From: Paracoccaceae bacterium | Lineage (GTDB): Bacteria > Pseudomonadota > Alphaproteobacteria > Rhodobacterales > Rhodobacteraceae | DNA length: 64,000 bases | Assembly: GCA_033344815.1 (NCBI GenBank) | Contig: JAWPMR010000001.1 | Span: 916,136-980,135, forward strand | Direction of reading: 5' to 3' | Shown here: piece by piece, positions 55,943-64,000 of the stretch | Layout of the letters: every line of letters starts with the position of its first letter | Position numbering within the stretch: the stretch's first letter is position 1 | Notes under the pieces: model-generated | The model's input: the letters and a program-made list of their open reading frames with translations, nothing else | Told to the model about the DNA's origin: nothing | Databases searched by the model: none | Made by a program: the position numbers and the translations under genes

Positions 55943-56281
55943 CGCCCCGAACCGCAACCGCGCATATAACTTGATGTCATCTCCCTGAAGCTCAATTGTT
56001 GTTATGTCCGGAAACCCGAAAACTGCTGAGCGGGTGACATAGGTGATATGCCCATCTTGCCGCGACCCCGCCAAGATCCGCGTGCGCGGGAAGCTGGTCA
56101 TCACCTGATCCATGCGCGCAAAAAGCGCCGCATTGCCCGGCAACACGCGCACCGCACCCCCCGCGAAGTCCGTGTCAGATGCGGCCGCAATGCTTTGGTG
56201 CCAGCGCTCAGCAGGCAGCGGTGAAAACCGCACGTAGCTCATGAAGGCCACAATCAGGACGACCAGAAGAGTACCGATCAT
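55880..56281 (-). CDS. DUF1499 family protein
   Basis: A 133-residue protein with one N-terminal membrane segment (IGTLLVVLIVAFMSYVRF) and a DUF1499 domain, seen in the C-terminal GDDIKLYARLRFGASDLGVNRKRLERLI. AAGG seven bases before the ATG at 56281 supports that start; an ATG ten codons upstream (56311) also has a usable site. Function of the family is unknown. It lies downstream of the ureohydrolase genes in the same direction. Confidence 0.8.
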   Translation of the reverse strand: MIGTLLVVLIVAFMSYVRFSPLPAERWHQSIAAASDTDFAGGAVRVLPGNAALFARMDQVMTSFPRTRILAGSRQDGHITYVTRSAVFGFPDITTIELQGDDIKLYARLRFGASDLGVNRKRLERLIAGAKGG

Positions 56282-56333
56282 TCTCACGCCTTTCCTGCGT
56301 CTTTTGGCCATAAATACTCTCTGCGCCGCACCG

Positions 56334-57284
56334 TCAACGATACGCCACGCCCGGAAGGACGCACAGCATCTCAAACAGAAGGTTCGCCGCCACCAAGGCG
56401 GTGTTCCCACTAAGATCATAGGGCGGGGAAACTTCAACCAGATCACAACCGATGATGTTCAGCCCCTTGAGCGACCGGATCAACTCCATCGCCTGCGCCG
56501 TCGTCAATCCACCAATCTCTGGCGTGCCGGTGCCGGGGGCAAAGGCCGGATCCAGACTGTCAATATCAAAGCTGACATAGACCGGTGTCTCCGGCCCGAT
56601 GTCCCGGCGCACCTCACCGCCCAGTGTGGTGAGCGTGCGATGCCACAATTCCTGCGCCGGGAATTGCTGAAATCCCCATTTCTGCGCATCGGTAAAATCC
56701 TGGGCCGTATAACCAGTGCCGCGCAACCCGATCTGATAGGTTTTTTCCGGCAGAATTAGCCCTTCTTCATGGGCGCGGCGAAACACTGTGCCATGGGTTT
56801 CGCGCTCTCCGAACATCTGGTCGTTTACATCTGCATGCGCGTCCACATGAACCAGAGCAACCGGCCCGTGGCGACGGTTCATCGCACGCAAGATCGGCAG
56901 GGTGATGGAATGATCACCGCCAATCGCCATCGGCATCGCATCGTAATTCAGGATCGACTTATAGCTGTCCTCAATGATCTTCAAACTGTCCGCCAGTGAA
57001 AAGGTATTGATCGCCAGGTCACCGATATCCGCCACTTGCAGGCTGTCAAACGGCGCGGCACCTGTGCCCATGTGATAGGGCCTGATCATCGCCGATTGCG
57101 CGCGCACCTCTTTGGGGCCAAACCGCGTACCGGACCGCCAGGATGTACCAATATCAATCGGAATGCCCAGAACGGCCACATCCAACCCTTTGAGATCATT
57201 TACATAAGGCAGGCGCATGAAACTGCCGGTGCCAGAAAAGCGCGCAAGATCATTACCGCTGATGGGTTGGTTTTTTGTGCTCAT
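56334..57284 (-). CDS. Agmatinase-like ureohydrolase (copy 1)
   Basis: A 316-residue manganese ureohydrolase that splits urea from a guanidino compound. Metal ligands are in IGGDHSITLP, VHVDAHADVND and SFDIDSLDPAFAPGTGTPE. Length fits agmatinase. It overlaps the start of this gene with the stop of copy 2 (ATGA). Related enzymes act on agmatine, guanidinobutyrate, guanidinopropionate or proclavaminate. The exact substrate is open. Confidence 0.88.
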   Translation of the reverse strand: MSTKNQPISGNDLARFSGTGSFMRLPYVNDLKGLDVAVLGIPIDIGTSWRSGTRFGPKEVRAQSAMIRPYHMGTGAAPFDSLQVADIGDLAINTFSLADSLKIIEDSYKSILNYDAMPMAIGGDHSITLPILRAMNRRHGPVALVHVDAHADVNDQMFGERETHGTVFRRAHEEGLILPEKTYQIGLRGTGYTAQDFTDAQKWGFQQFPAQELWHRTLTTLGGEVRRDIGPETPVYVSFDIDSLDPAFAPGTGTPEIGGLTTAQAMELIRSLKGLNIIGCDLVEVSPPYDLSGNTALVAANLLFEMLCVLPGVAYR

Positions 57285-58255
57285 GGTTTAACCTCTGTCC
57301 GCATGCGCCAGCCTAACAGGCTCAGTATTTCTGTTGCCACATGGGCGCCGGCAATTGCCGTCGCGCCGGTGGTGTCAAAGGGAGGCGACACTTCGACCAC
57401 ATCACCGCCTTTTATGTTTATCCCAGCCAGATAACGCAGCATCATCGCCGCCTGCGCCGAGGTCAATCCCCCCCAAACCGGGGTGCCGGTGCCGGGCGCA
57501 AACGCCGGGTCCAACGCGTCAATGTCAAAACTCAGATAACAAGACTGGTTGCCCAAAACCGATTTGATCTTGGCCACGGCGGCAGCAGTACCTTTTTCAT
57601 GCACCTCGCGCGCGTCAATGATCGTCACGCCCAAAGTGTCCGCGTTGGTGGTGCGAATCCCGACCTGCACGCTGGTCGCCGGGTCAACGACGCCGGATTT
57701 GACCGCCTTGTAAAACATGGTGCCGTGATCCACCCGGCTGAAATCATCATCCACCCAAGTGTCCGTATGCGCATCAAACTGCAACAGGCTGATCGGCCCG
57801 TATTTCTCGGCATAGGCCTTGAGGATCGGAAAGCTGATGTAATGATCGCCACCCAACACCACACTGGCCACGCCCGCGTCCAGAATGCCACGGATATGTG
57901 TTGTCAGCGCATCGGGGAAAGCCGGCACATTGGCGTAGTCGAAAGCCAGATCACCGTAATCCACAATCGCGCGTTCGCTCAGCACATCAAACGGCCACCC
58001 ATAAGGCGCATCGGGAGCCTGCAATGCCGAGGCCTCGCGGATGGCGCGTGGGCCAAGTCGTGTGCCGGGCCGATTTGTCACTGCTTGGTCAAACGGAACC
58101 CCTGTCACCGCGATATCGACGCCGGTGAGGTCTTTGGTATATTTGCGCCGCAGGAAGGACGTCGCCCCACCAAAGGTCAGCTCGAAACTCGGTCCCTTGA
58201 GGTCATCGCGCGTAAACGCATGATCCATCTGTGTTTTTGCATCTTCCAGCGCCAT
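57281..58255 (-). CDS. Agmatinase-like ureohydrolase (copy 2)
   Basis: A 324-residue paralogue of copy 1, upstream of it in the same operon. Metal ligands: LGGDHYISFP, LQFDAHTDTWVDD and SFDIDALDPAFAPGTGTPVWGG. The two copies differ in their active-site loops, so they probably act on different guanidino substrates or form a mixed oligomer (inference). It starts three bases after the M20 amidohydrolase ends. Confidence 0.88.
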   Translation of the reverse strand: MALEDAKTQMDHAFTRDDLKGPSFELTFGGATSFLRRKYTKDLTGVDIAVTGVPFDQAVTNRPGTRLGPRAIREASALQAPDAPYGWPFDVLSERAIVDYGDLAFDYANVPAFPDALTTHIRGILDAGVASVVLGGDHYISFPILKAYAEKYGPISLLQFDAHTDTWVDDDFSRVDHGTMFYKAVKSGVVDPATSVQVGIRTTNADTLGVTIIDAREVHEKGTAAAVAKIKSVLGNQSCYLSFDIDALDPAFAPGTGTPVWGGLTSAQAAMMLRYLAGINIKGGDVVEVSPPFDTTGATAIAGAHVATEILSLLGWRMRTEVKP

Positions 58256-58258
58256 GAT

Positions 58259-59428
58259 TCAGGCCCCGGCAACAGGTTGTGCCCGCTCCACAAGCCGCGC
58301 GAAAAACGACGCACCAATTGGTGCGATCTCATCATTGAAATTATACTTCGGGTGATGAACGCCCGCGCCCTCTCCCTGTCCCAACATCAGATAGGCACCT
58401 GGGCGGGCTTCCAGCATGTATGAAAAATCTTCCGCCCCCATGACCGGTGTGATGTTGTCATTGATTGCCGCCGCGCCCGCTATTTCCGAGGCGACCTCAA
58501 CTGCAAAGCCCGCTTTGGTCGCGTCATTGACTGTCGGCGGATAGCCGAACTCAAATTCCAGCTTTGCCTCAAGCCCGAAGGACGCTGCCTGCCCCGCCAC
58601 GATTTCCTCCATGCGGCGCACAACCATGGCCTGCACCTCTTTGTCAAAGGTGCGCACCGTGCCGTTGATGTAAACCGTTTCGGGGATCACATTATCCGTC
58701 GTACCGGTGTGAATTTGTGTCGTGGAAATCACCAGTGAATCCTTGGGGTCCCGATTCCGGCTCACAATGCTTTGCAATGCCTGCACCATCGAACAGGCCG
58801 CGATCACCGGATCAACACAACTGTGCGGGCGCGCGGCATGGCCCCCAACACCGGTGATATGAATATGAAACGTGTCTGCCGCCGCCATGATGGGACCGGG
58901 CGTGGTGTTGAAACTGCCGAATTCCTTGCCCGGCGCATTGTGGATCGCATAGACCTGCGCGATGTCAAACGTGTCCATGATGCCCTCCTGCACCATCACC
59001 TCACCGCCGCCGCCAAACTCTTCGGCGGGTTGAAAAATCAGCGCCACACGACCAGCGAAATTACGTGTTTCGCAAAGGTATTTCGCTGCCCCCAGCAACA
59101 TCGTTGTGTGCCCATCATGGCCACAAGCGTGCATTTTGCCGGTATGGGTCGAGGCATATTCAACACCGGTTTCCTCGGTGATCGGCAGGGCATCCATATC
59201 CGCGCGCAGCCCGATGGTTGGCCCCGCGCCTTGCCCATTGATGATCGCCACAATCCCGGTCTTGGCAATCCCATCGTGCACTTCGTCAACCCCAAACTCT
59301 CGCAAACGCTCTGCCACAAAGGCAGACGTCTGATGACATTCCAGTCCAAGCTCGGGAATGCTGTGCAAGTGCTGCCGCCAAGCGGTCATTTCAGCACTCA
59401 TATCGGCAATGCGGTTAACCACGGGCAT
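58259..59428 (-). CDS. M20 family amidohydrolase (hippurate hydrolase type)
   Basis: A 389-residue metallohydrolase. Metal site motifs are KMHACGHDGHTTMLLG near residue 100, FQPAEEFGGGGEVM and the dimerisation lid. The C-terminal GAEDFSYMLEARPG contains another ligand. Such enzymes cleave N-acyl amino acids, hippurate or similar amides. GAGGAG eight bases before the ATG at 59428 excludes the longer frame. It leads a three-gene operon with two ureohydrolases, so it may process an N-acylated guanidino compound (inference). Confidence 0.87.
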   Translation of the reverse strand: MPVVNRIADMSAEMTAWRQHLHSIPELGLECHQTSAFVAERLREFGVDEVHDGIAKTGIVAIINGQGAGPTIGLRADMDALPITEETGVEYASTHTGKMHACGHDGHTTMLLGAAKYLCETRNFAGRVALIFQPAEEFGGGGEVMVQEGIMDTFDIAQVYAIHNAPGKEFGSFNTTPGPIMAAADTFHIHITGVGGHAARPHSCVDPVIAACSMVQALQSIVSRNRDPKDSLVISTTQIHTGTTDNVIPETVYINGTVRTFDKEVQAMVVRRMEEIVAGQAASFGLEAKLEFEFGYPPTVNDATKAGFAVEVASEIAGAAAINDNITPVMGAEDFSYMLEARPGAYLMLGQGEGAGVHHPKYNFNDEIAPIGASFFARLVERAQPVAGA

Positions 59429-59491
59429 GGGCTGGACTCCTCGTCGCATAATTTGTCATGTGCTTGTGACACGACAGATGGGCGACCTGCA

Positions 59492-60304
59492 ATGGCTGAA
59501 GACCTGATCCACGACCGTAATGCGGGTATTGAGCGCCTGCTTGAAATCATGCGGCGGTTGCGGGACCCCGAAACAGGGTGTCCATGGGATATTGAACAAG
59601 ATTTCGATACAATCGCCCCCTACACCATTGAAGAGGCTTATGAAGTCGCGGATGCCATTGCCCGCGAAGATTGGGCCGAGCTTGAGGGTGAATTGGGTGA
59701 TTTGCTGTTGCAAACGGTCTATCACGCGGCAATGGGCGAAGAAGCTGGACACTTTACATTTGACAGTGTTGTACGCGCGATTTCGGACAAGATGGTCACG
59801 CGACATCCGCATGTCTTTGGGGACGCATCCTGTGACAAGAGCGCTGACCAGCAAACCGCTGACTGGGAGGCAATAAAAGCCTCCGAACGGGCCGGTAAGG
59901 CGCAACAGGGGACATTGGACGGCGTTGCCATTGGGTTGCCCGCCCTGCTGCGCGCGCTGAAGCTGCAAAAACGGGCGGCCCGCGTCGGGTTTGACTGGCC
60001 TTCCACAACGCAGGTGCTGGACAAAATCACCGAAGAAGCCGGCGAACTAGTTGAGGCCAAAGATCAATTGACACAAGCGGAGGTCGAGGAAGAATATGGC
60101 GACCTGCTGTTTGTCATGGCTAATCTGGGACGCCATCTTGGCCTCGACCCGGAGGCTGCCTTGCGCGCCGCCAACGCCAAATTTACCCGTCGGTTTGAAT
60201 CTGTGGAGGCAGGATTGAAGGCGCGTGGAAAAACGCCAGCCGAGAGTGATCTGGCTGAAATGGATGCCCTCTGGGAAGCAGTCAAACAATCCGAACGCCA
60301 GTAG
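59492..60304 (+). CDS. mazG: Nucleoside triphosphate pyrophosphohydrolase
   Basis: A 270-residue MazG with two repeated MazG domains. The N-terminal domain carries CPWDIEQDFDTIAPYTIEEAYEVADAI and the C-terminal domain EEAGELVEAKDQ plus EEEYGDLLFVMANLGRHL, both with EExxD-type metal sites. It hydrolyses NTPs to NMP and pyrophosphate, clearing non-canonical nucleotides and tuning (p)ppGpp in other species. The ATG at 59492 has a weak ribosome-binding site. Divergent from the amidohydrolase. Confidence 0.93.
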   Translation: MAEDLIHDRNAGIERLLEIMRRLRDPETGCPWDIEQDFDTIAPYTIEEAYEVADAIAREDWAELEGELGDLLLQTVYHAAMGEEAGHFTFDSVVRAISDKMVTRHPHVFGDASCDKSADQQTADWEAIKASERAGKAQQGTLDGVAIGLPALLRALKLQKRAARVGFDWPSTTQVLDKITEEAGELVEAKDQLTQAEVEEEYGDLLFVMANLGRHLGLDPEAALRAANAKFTRRFESVEAGLKARGKTPAESDLAEMDALWEAVKQSERQ

Positions 60305-60733
60305 TCTGCGGCTCGGGATCCGCATTTACGCACATCCATCACGTATTTCCGGAAGTGCGCTGAAGAAAAAGCGACGGCGCCCCGGTTTGACGCGCCTTAA
60401 AAGGTATGTGCACCTGACGTGATAAATCCTTCAACACGCCGGAAACCGCAAAAACTCTGATTTTCCGGATCACTTTAGTGACAAAAGAGACAAGTATACT
60501 GGTTGTGCGTCAGTGCGACATCTCACGTTTTCGCGCGGAGAACGCAAATCCGGCTGGTAGAGGCAGCACCCTTAGCATCATCGGAGGACAGTATTTGCAA
60601 CTCGACTGTTAGCCATTTGCAAAGCTTGTCGTAAGGTCAACAGATGAGCGCTCCCTTGCACAAATAATCTTGACCGACTGGACAAAATATAAAGACCTTG
60701 CGACTGTCGCGCTCTTTCGAATCTGGAGCTCGC
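60305..60733. other. 429-base intergenic region with regulatory boxes
   Basis: Upstream of the nucleoside hydrolase operon. It contains TTTGCAAC (60594-60601) and TTTGCAAA (60616-60623), and a GTATAC-centred near-palindrome CAAGTATACTGG (60491-60502) resembling the GntR boxes at 815 and 834 (two mismatches). No gene is seen. A tRNA-like string near 60552 lacks a T-loop and acceptor stem. Confidence 0.5.
60594..60623. promoter_or_regulatory. Pair of TTTGCAAM boxes before nucleoside hydrolase
   Basis: TTTGCAAC at 60594 and TTTGCAAA at 60616, starts 22 bp apart, about two helical turns. The same octamer appears four times in the palindrome at 62126-62194, so a shared regulator is likely. Confidence 0.5.
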
Positions 60734-61675
60734 ATGTCCCCCCGCAAAATCATCATCGACACGGATCCAGGCCAAGATGACGCCGTCGCCATTCTTCTCG
60801 CATTGGCCAGCCCGGAGGACATCGATGTTCTTGGGATTACCTGTGTGGCAGGTAACGTACCCTTATCTCTGACGTCCAAAAATGCCCGTATTATCTGCGA
60901 ATTGGCGGGACACACGGACGTGCCGGTCTTTGCAGGCTACGCTCAGCCTATGGGTCGCAAACTGGTAACAGCAGAGCATGTTCACGGGGCAACCGGTCTG
61001 AATGGACCTGTCCTGCCTGACCCGGAAATGCCGCTCCAGGAAGGCCATGCTGTTGACTTTATTATCGACACCTTGCGTCAGGCAAACAGTCAATCGGTAA
61101 CGCTATGTGCCTTGGGGCCACTCACCAATGTCGCACATGCGCTGCAAAAAGCGCCGGATATCGCGGAACGGGTTCAAGAAATCGTGTTGATGGGCGGCGC
61201 TTATTTCGAAGTTGGTAACATCACACCGACGGCGGAATTCAATATCTACGTCGACCCACAGGCTGCTGAAATCGTGTTTAATTCGAAAATTCCGCTTGTT
61301 GTGATGCCTCTGGATGTCACGCATAAAGCGTTGGTCACAAAGCCGCGGAATGAGGCGTTTCGGAAGTTACGCACGCCGGTTGGAACCGCCGTTGCAGAGA
61401 TGACAGATTTCTTTGAGCGTTTTGACAAGGCAAAATACGGATCTGAGGGTGCACCGTTACATGATCCTTGTGTCATGGCCTACCTCATTGATTCTGATCT
61501 TTTTTCCGGTCGCCAGGTTAACGTTGAAATTGAAACCACTTCGGAATTGACCATGGGCATGACTGTCGCCGATTGGTGGGGTGTTACGGATCGCCCAAAA
61601 AATGCTCTGTTCATCGGAGACATTGATGCAGACGGTTTTTTTGATCTCCTTACCCGCCGATTGGCACGACTATGA
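60734..61675 (+). CDS. Inosine/uridine-preferring nucleoside hydrolase
   Basis: A 313-residue IUNH-family enzyme that cleaves the N-glycosidic bond of ribonucleosides. The calcium-binding cluster IIIDTDPGQDDAVAILLAL at the N-terminus is diagnostic, and LVVMPLDVTHKAL and EGAPLHDPCVMAYL contain further active-site residues. GGAG five bases before the ATG at 60734 supports that start. It overlaps the GNAT gene by four bases. Purine or pyrimidine preference cannot be read. Confidence 0.93.
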   Translation: MSPRKIIIDTDPGQDDAVAILLALASPEDIDVLGITCVAGNVPLSLTSKNARIICELAGHTDVPVFAGYAQPMGRKLVTAEHVHGATGLNGPVLPDPEMPLQEGHAVDFIIDTLRQANSQSVTLCALGPLTNVAHALQKAPDIAERVQEIVLMGGAYFEVGNITPTAEFNIYVDPQAAEIVFNSKIPLVVMPLDVTHKALVTKPRNEAFRKLRTPVGTAVAEMTDFFERFDKAKYGSEGAPLHDPCVMAYLIDSDLFSGRQVNVEIETTSELTMGMTVADWWGVTDRPKNALFIGDIDADGFFDLLTRRLARL

Positions 61676-62121
61676 GCGCCGCCCTGACGCTGGCGACCCC
61701 GGACCATCTGGACAAACTGGACGCACTCGTCGCGGCATTTCATCAGGAAACCGGCATCGATTTAGAGTCGGAGCCGCGCCGTGCAGGCATTGCGCCGCTG
61801 CTCGATGGGTCGCCACATGGCGTGGTTTACCTGATCGGGCCACCCAAGGCCCCAATCGGTTATATTGTAGTAACCTTCGGCTGGTCTTTGGAGTTCGGAG
61901 GCCTCGATGGTTTCATCGATGAACTCTATGTACGCCCGGGCGTACGCGACCGAGGCATTGCCTCAGAAACGCTGCAAAGCCTTCCAAGAGCACTGTCAGA
62001 CGCTGGCATGAAAGCGATCCATTTGGAAGTTGATCGGACAGCGGAAAAAACACAGAGGCTTTATACACGCGCCGGTTTTGCTATGAGACCGCATTACATG
62101 CTGATGACCCGCAAACTGTAG
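61672..62121 (+). CDS. GNAT family N-acetyltransferase
   Basis: A 149-residue GNAT protein. Motif A with the acetyl-CoA loop reads FIDELYVRPGVRDRGIASETL (residues 83-103); the C-terminal LYTRAGFAMRPHYMLM is the usual motif B. It begins in an ATGA overlap with the nucleoside hydrolase, so the two form an operon. The acceptor molecule is unknown. Confidence 0.85.
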   Translation: MSAALTLATPDHLDKLDALVAAFHQETGIDLESEPRRAGIAPLLDGSPHGVVYLIGPPKAPIGYIVVTFGWSLEFGGLDGFIDELYVRPGVRDRGIASETLQSLPRALSDAGMKAIHLEVDRTAEKTQRLYTRAGFAMRPHYMLMTRKL

Positions 62122-62125
62122 AAGG

Positions 62126-62194
62126 TTTGCAAATTTGATAATGTTATTTGCAAAGTTAATAAAACTTTGCAAATAACATTATCAAATTTGCAAA
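62126..62194. repeat. 69-bp perfect inverted repeat with four TTTGCAAA boxes
   Basis: Two 32-base arms (62126-62157 and 62163-62194) are exactly complementary around a five-base centre AATAA. The octamer TTTGCAAA occurs at 62126, 62147, 62166 and 62187, spaced 21, 19 and 21 bp, close to two helical turns each. It lies four bases after the GNAT stop and 46 bases before SelO. No T run follows the stem on either strand, so it is not a standard terminator. It may be a tetramer operator, a cruciform or an RNA stem. Confidence 0.85.
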
Positions 62195-62240
62195 TGTCAC
62201 ACCGCTGGAAGGCCGGTAGAAAAGTGCTTATATCCATCAA

Positions 62241-63653
62241 ATGACATTCACCGCTCCATTTGAAAACAGCTATGCGCGCCTGCCGGACTCTTTTTACACG
62301 CGGCTCGACCCTAAGCCCGTAAGGGAACCCAAAGTGCTGGCCTACAACGATGTTTTAGGCAAGTTACTTGGATTGCCGCAGGCGCAGGAAGCTGAGCGTG
62401 CCGCAGTATTTTCCGGCAATCAGGTGCCGGAAGGCGCTGAACCGCTTGCGCAACTCTATGCCGGTCATCAATTTGGCAGTTTCAATCCGCAATTGGGTGA
62501 CGGGCGCGCGCTCCTGTTGGGTGAAATCATCGCTTCGGACGGTGTCCGCAGGGACATCCAGTTGAAGGGATCGGGTCCGACACCCTATTCCAGGATGGGG
62601 GATGGGCGTGCGTGGCTTGGTCCTGTGCTGCGAGAATATGTTGTCTCTGAAGCGATGCACGCACTTGGCGTTCCAACGACGCGCGCCCTTGCCGCTGTCC
62701 TGACAGGTGAAAATATCGTGCGCGAAACGGTTCTGCCTGGTGCTGTGCTCACAAGAGTTGCGAGAAGCCATTTGCGGGTCGGTACGTTTGAGGTTTTTGC
62801 ACATCGCGGACAGAAAGCGGAACTTCAACGCCTGACAGAGTACGCGATCGCAAGGCATTATCCGCAAGCGGAAGGACCAATGGACCTGCTGCGCGAGGTC
62901 TGCATCGCTCAGGCTGAACTCATTGCCGCATGGATGTCCGTGGGTTTTATCCACGGTGTCATGAATACGGACAATTGCGCCATTTCCGGCGAAACGATCG
63001 ATTATGGTCCATGTGCTTTTATTGACGACTACCATGCAGATACCGTGTTCAGCTCTATCGACCGAACCGGTCGCTATGCCTATTCAAACCAGCCCCGGAT
63101 TGTCGTCTGGAATATGGCACAACTGGCGACGTCACTTTTGCAGCTGTATGACGATCCCAAATCTGTTCTGGATGAGGCAAGCGAGATCGTGCATGGCACG
63201 CCGGATTTAGTGGATGAGTCCTGGCGACGATTGTTCGGCGCGAAATTGGGTCTTGCCGCCCCGACACCCGAAGACGCGACCTTGATTGATAAGTTGCTGA
63301 GCCTGATGCAGCAGGATGGGGCCGATTTCATCAATACCTTTGATGCGCTTGCACGTGGTGACGCGCGCGACCAGTTCGTGGACCGGTCCTCTTTCGACAC
63401 CTGGTCTGAACAGTGGCGCGCGCGGTTGGCCAGCGAAAAAAAACCCGAAGCAATCATGCAGGCAGCGTCGCCACGGATCATCCCACGCAATCACCGCGTT
63501 GAGGAAATGATCAATGCTGCTGTGGCAGGGGACTACGCGCCTTTTGAACGTTTGATGAAGGCGTTTTCCGATCCCTACAATACGAAGGACATCGATTTGA
63601 TGCGGCCACCGACAAAAGCGCAACGGGTGCCGGCGACATTCTGCGGCACCTAA
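62241..63653 (+). CDS. selO: Protein adenylyltransferase SelO (YdiU family)
   Basis: A 470-residue pseudokinase-fold enzyme that transfers AMP from ATP to protein Ser, Thr or Tyr, in other species to oxidative-stress and metabolic targets. The family start SYARLPDSFYTRLDP, YAGHQFGSFNPQLGDGRALLLGE and DIQLKGSGPTPYSRMGDGRA are clear, with the Asp-containing GVMNTDNCAISGETIDYGPCAF active site. The C-terminus ends PATFCGT, the bacterial form with Cys rather than selenocysteine. No strong ribosome-binding site is visible. The 69-bp palindrome lies just upstream of the gene. Confidence 0.93.
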   Translation: MTFTAPFENSYARLPDSFYTRLDPKPVREPKVLAYNDVLGKLLGLPQAQEAERAAVFSGNQVPEGAEPLAQLYAGHQFGSFNPQLGDGRALLLGEIIASDGVRRDIQLKGSGPTPYSRMGDGRAWLGPVLREYVVSEAMHALGVPTTRALAAVLTGENIVRETVLPGAVLTRVARSHLRVGTFEVFAHRGQKAELQRLTEYAIARHYPQAEGPMDLLREVCIAQAELIAAWMSVGFIHGVMNTDNCAISGETIDYGPCAFIDDYHADTVFSSIDRTGRYAYSNQPRIVVWNMAQLATSLLQLYDDPKSVLDEASEIVHGTPDLVDESWRRLFGAKLGLAAPTPEDATLIDKLLSLMQQDGADFINTFDALARGDARDQFVDRSSFDTWSEQWRARLASEKKPEAIMQAASPRIIPRNHRVEEMINAAVAGDYAPFERLMKAFSDPYNTKDIDLMRPPTKAQRVPATFCGT

Positions 63654-64000
63654 AGTTCTGGCTTTTGGGGCCGCCGATTGATCAGGTAAATTCCCACGGC
63701 GACCATCACCAAAGCCGCCCAGACCTTTGGTCCAACATTTTCGCCAAGCAGCAACCACCCCAAGATGACCGCAAAGACCGGCGATAAAAAGCTGAAGGAT
63801 GCGACCGAAGACGCGGGATAGATCGACAAAAGCCAGAACCACGCCAGGAATCCAAGACTCGCAATCGCGACGATCTGGAACAGCAAACCGGCGATGTGGA
63901 TGGGTTGCAAGTCCCGGATGAAGTCGCCGAAAAACAGCGAGGCAATCAACAGAATTGGCGCGGATACGATCAACTGGAACAAAAGCTGCTGCGCAGGTGG
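63650..64000 (-). CDS. EamA/DMT-family transporter, 3' part (truncated by window end)
   Basis: An open frame that enters from the window edge and ends at 63650, four bases overlapping the SelO stop. It encodes four or more hydrophobic helices typical of the C-terminal half of a drug/metabolite transporter (QLIVSAPILLIASLFFG, LGFLAWFWLLSI, SFLSPVFAVILGWLLLGE, VWAALVMVAVGIYLI). The 10-TM family exports metabolites, but substrate cannot be inferred. The N-terminal half and start are outside the window. Confidence 0.85.
   Translation of the reverse strand, partial: PPAQQLLFQLIVSAPILLIASLFFGDFIRDLQPIHIAGLLFQIVAIASLGFLAWFWLLSIYPASSVASFSFLSPVFAVILGWLLLGENVGPKVWAALVMVAVGIYLINRRPQKPEL

Noticed and set aside
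60541..60630. tRNA-like string with GGTAGAG-type text near 60556
   Set aside because: No GGTTCGA T-loop, acceptor stem or anticodon stem can be drawn.
62126..62194. Palindrome as an intrinsic terminator
   Set aside because: No T run after the stem on either strand and the stem is AT-rich.
1..64000. CRISPR arrays, prophage or complete insertion sequences
   Set aside because: No regularly spaced direct repeats, phage structural genes or intact transposases were seen on reading.

Overview
The window reads as a chromosomal segment of a marine alphaproteobacterium of the Rhodobacterales (Roseobacter-type) lineage. This rests on gene content and order: an lptF-lptG-lptD-surA-pdxA-rsmA operon, a prfA-prmC pair, holC beside pepA, a DUF4167 RNA-binding protein, and a high density of TRAP, ABC and osmolyte genes. 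The lineage is inferred, because no rRNA or marker tree is present. No prophage, intact insertion sequence, CRISPR array, rRNA or tRNA gene was recognised.

Layout. (1) 0-5.4 kb: an SDR dehydrogenase divergent from a GntR/FCD regulator, then a redoxin and a DctPQM TRAP transporter. Three copies of a CTRGTATACYAG palindrome mark the promoters. (2) 5.5-9.3 kb: a sarcosine/dimethylglycine dehydrogenase-like flavoprotein and a LysR regulator. (3) 10.8-14.6 kb: a phosphatase, a GT81-type glucosyltransferase and a GH13_18 phosphorylase that together look like a glucosylglycerate synthesis and recycling module. (4) 15.1-20.3 kb: a Glt-type amino-acid ABC transporter with a CuyA-like cysteate sulfo-lyase and a divergent LysR, separated by a 39-bp dyad. 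(5) 20.3-30.1 kb: a gene-poor region holding two GGDEF-EAL proteins and a FIST sensor. (6) 30.1-37.7 kb: a small cytochrome c with an FNR-like box, a choline ABC transporter (choXWV), a CheB-CheR-PAS hybrid and a divergent unknown protein. (7) 37.7-60.3 kb: mostly housekeeping genes (ndk, ABC-F, marC, holC, pepA, the lpt-surA-pdxA-rsmA operon, prmC, prfA, two ureohydrolases with an M20 amidohydrolase, mazG). (8) 60.3-64 kb: a nucleoside hydrolase-GNAT pair, a perfect 32-bp-arm palindrome with four TTTGCAAA boxes, SelO, and a truncated EamA transporter.

How the genes fit together. Compatible solutes recur: choline import, demethylation of betaine-derived methylamines, and glucosylglycerate turnover. 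Uptake and breakdown of organic nitrogen and sulfur compounds recur too (cysteate, guanidino compounds, nucleosides). A cyclic-di-GMP and chemosensory-type signalling block occupies the middle.

The strongest unexplained signals are non-coding: the TTTGCAAA palindrome at 62126-62194 with related boxes at 60594-60623, and the 39-bp dyad at 19341-19379 that overlaps the ribosome-binding site of a LysR gene. All start choices and family calls were made by reading the sequence without database searches.
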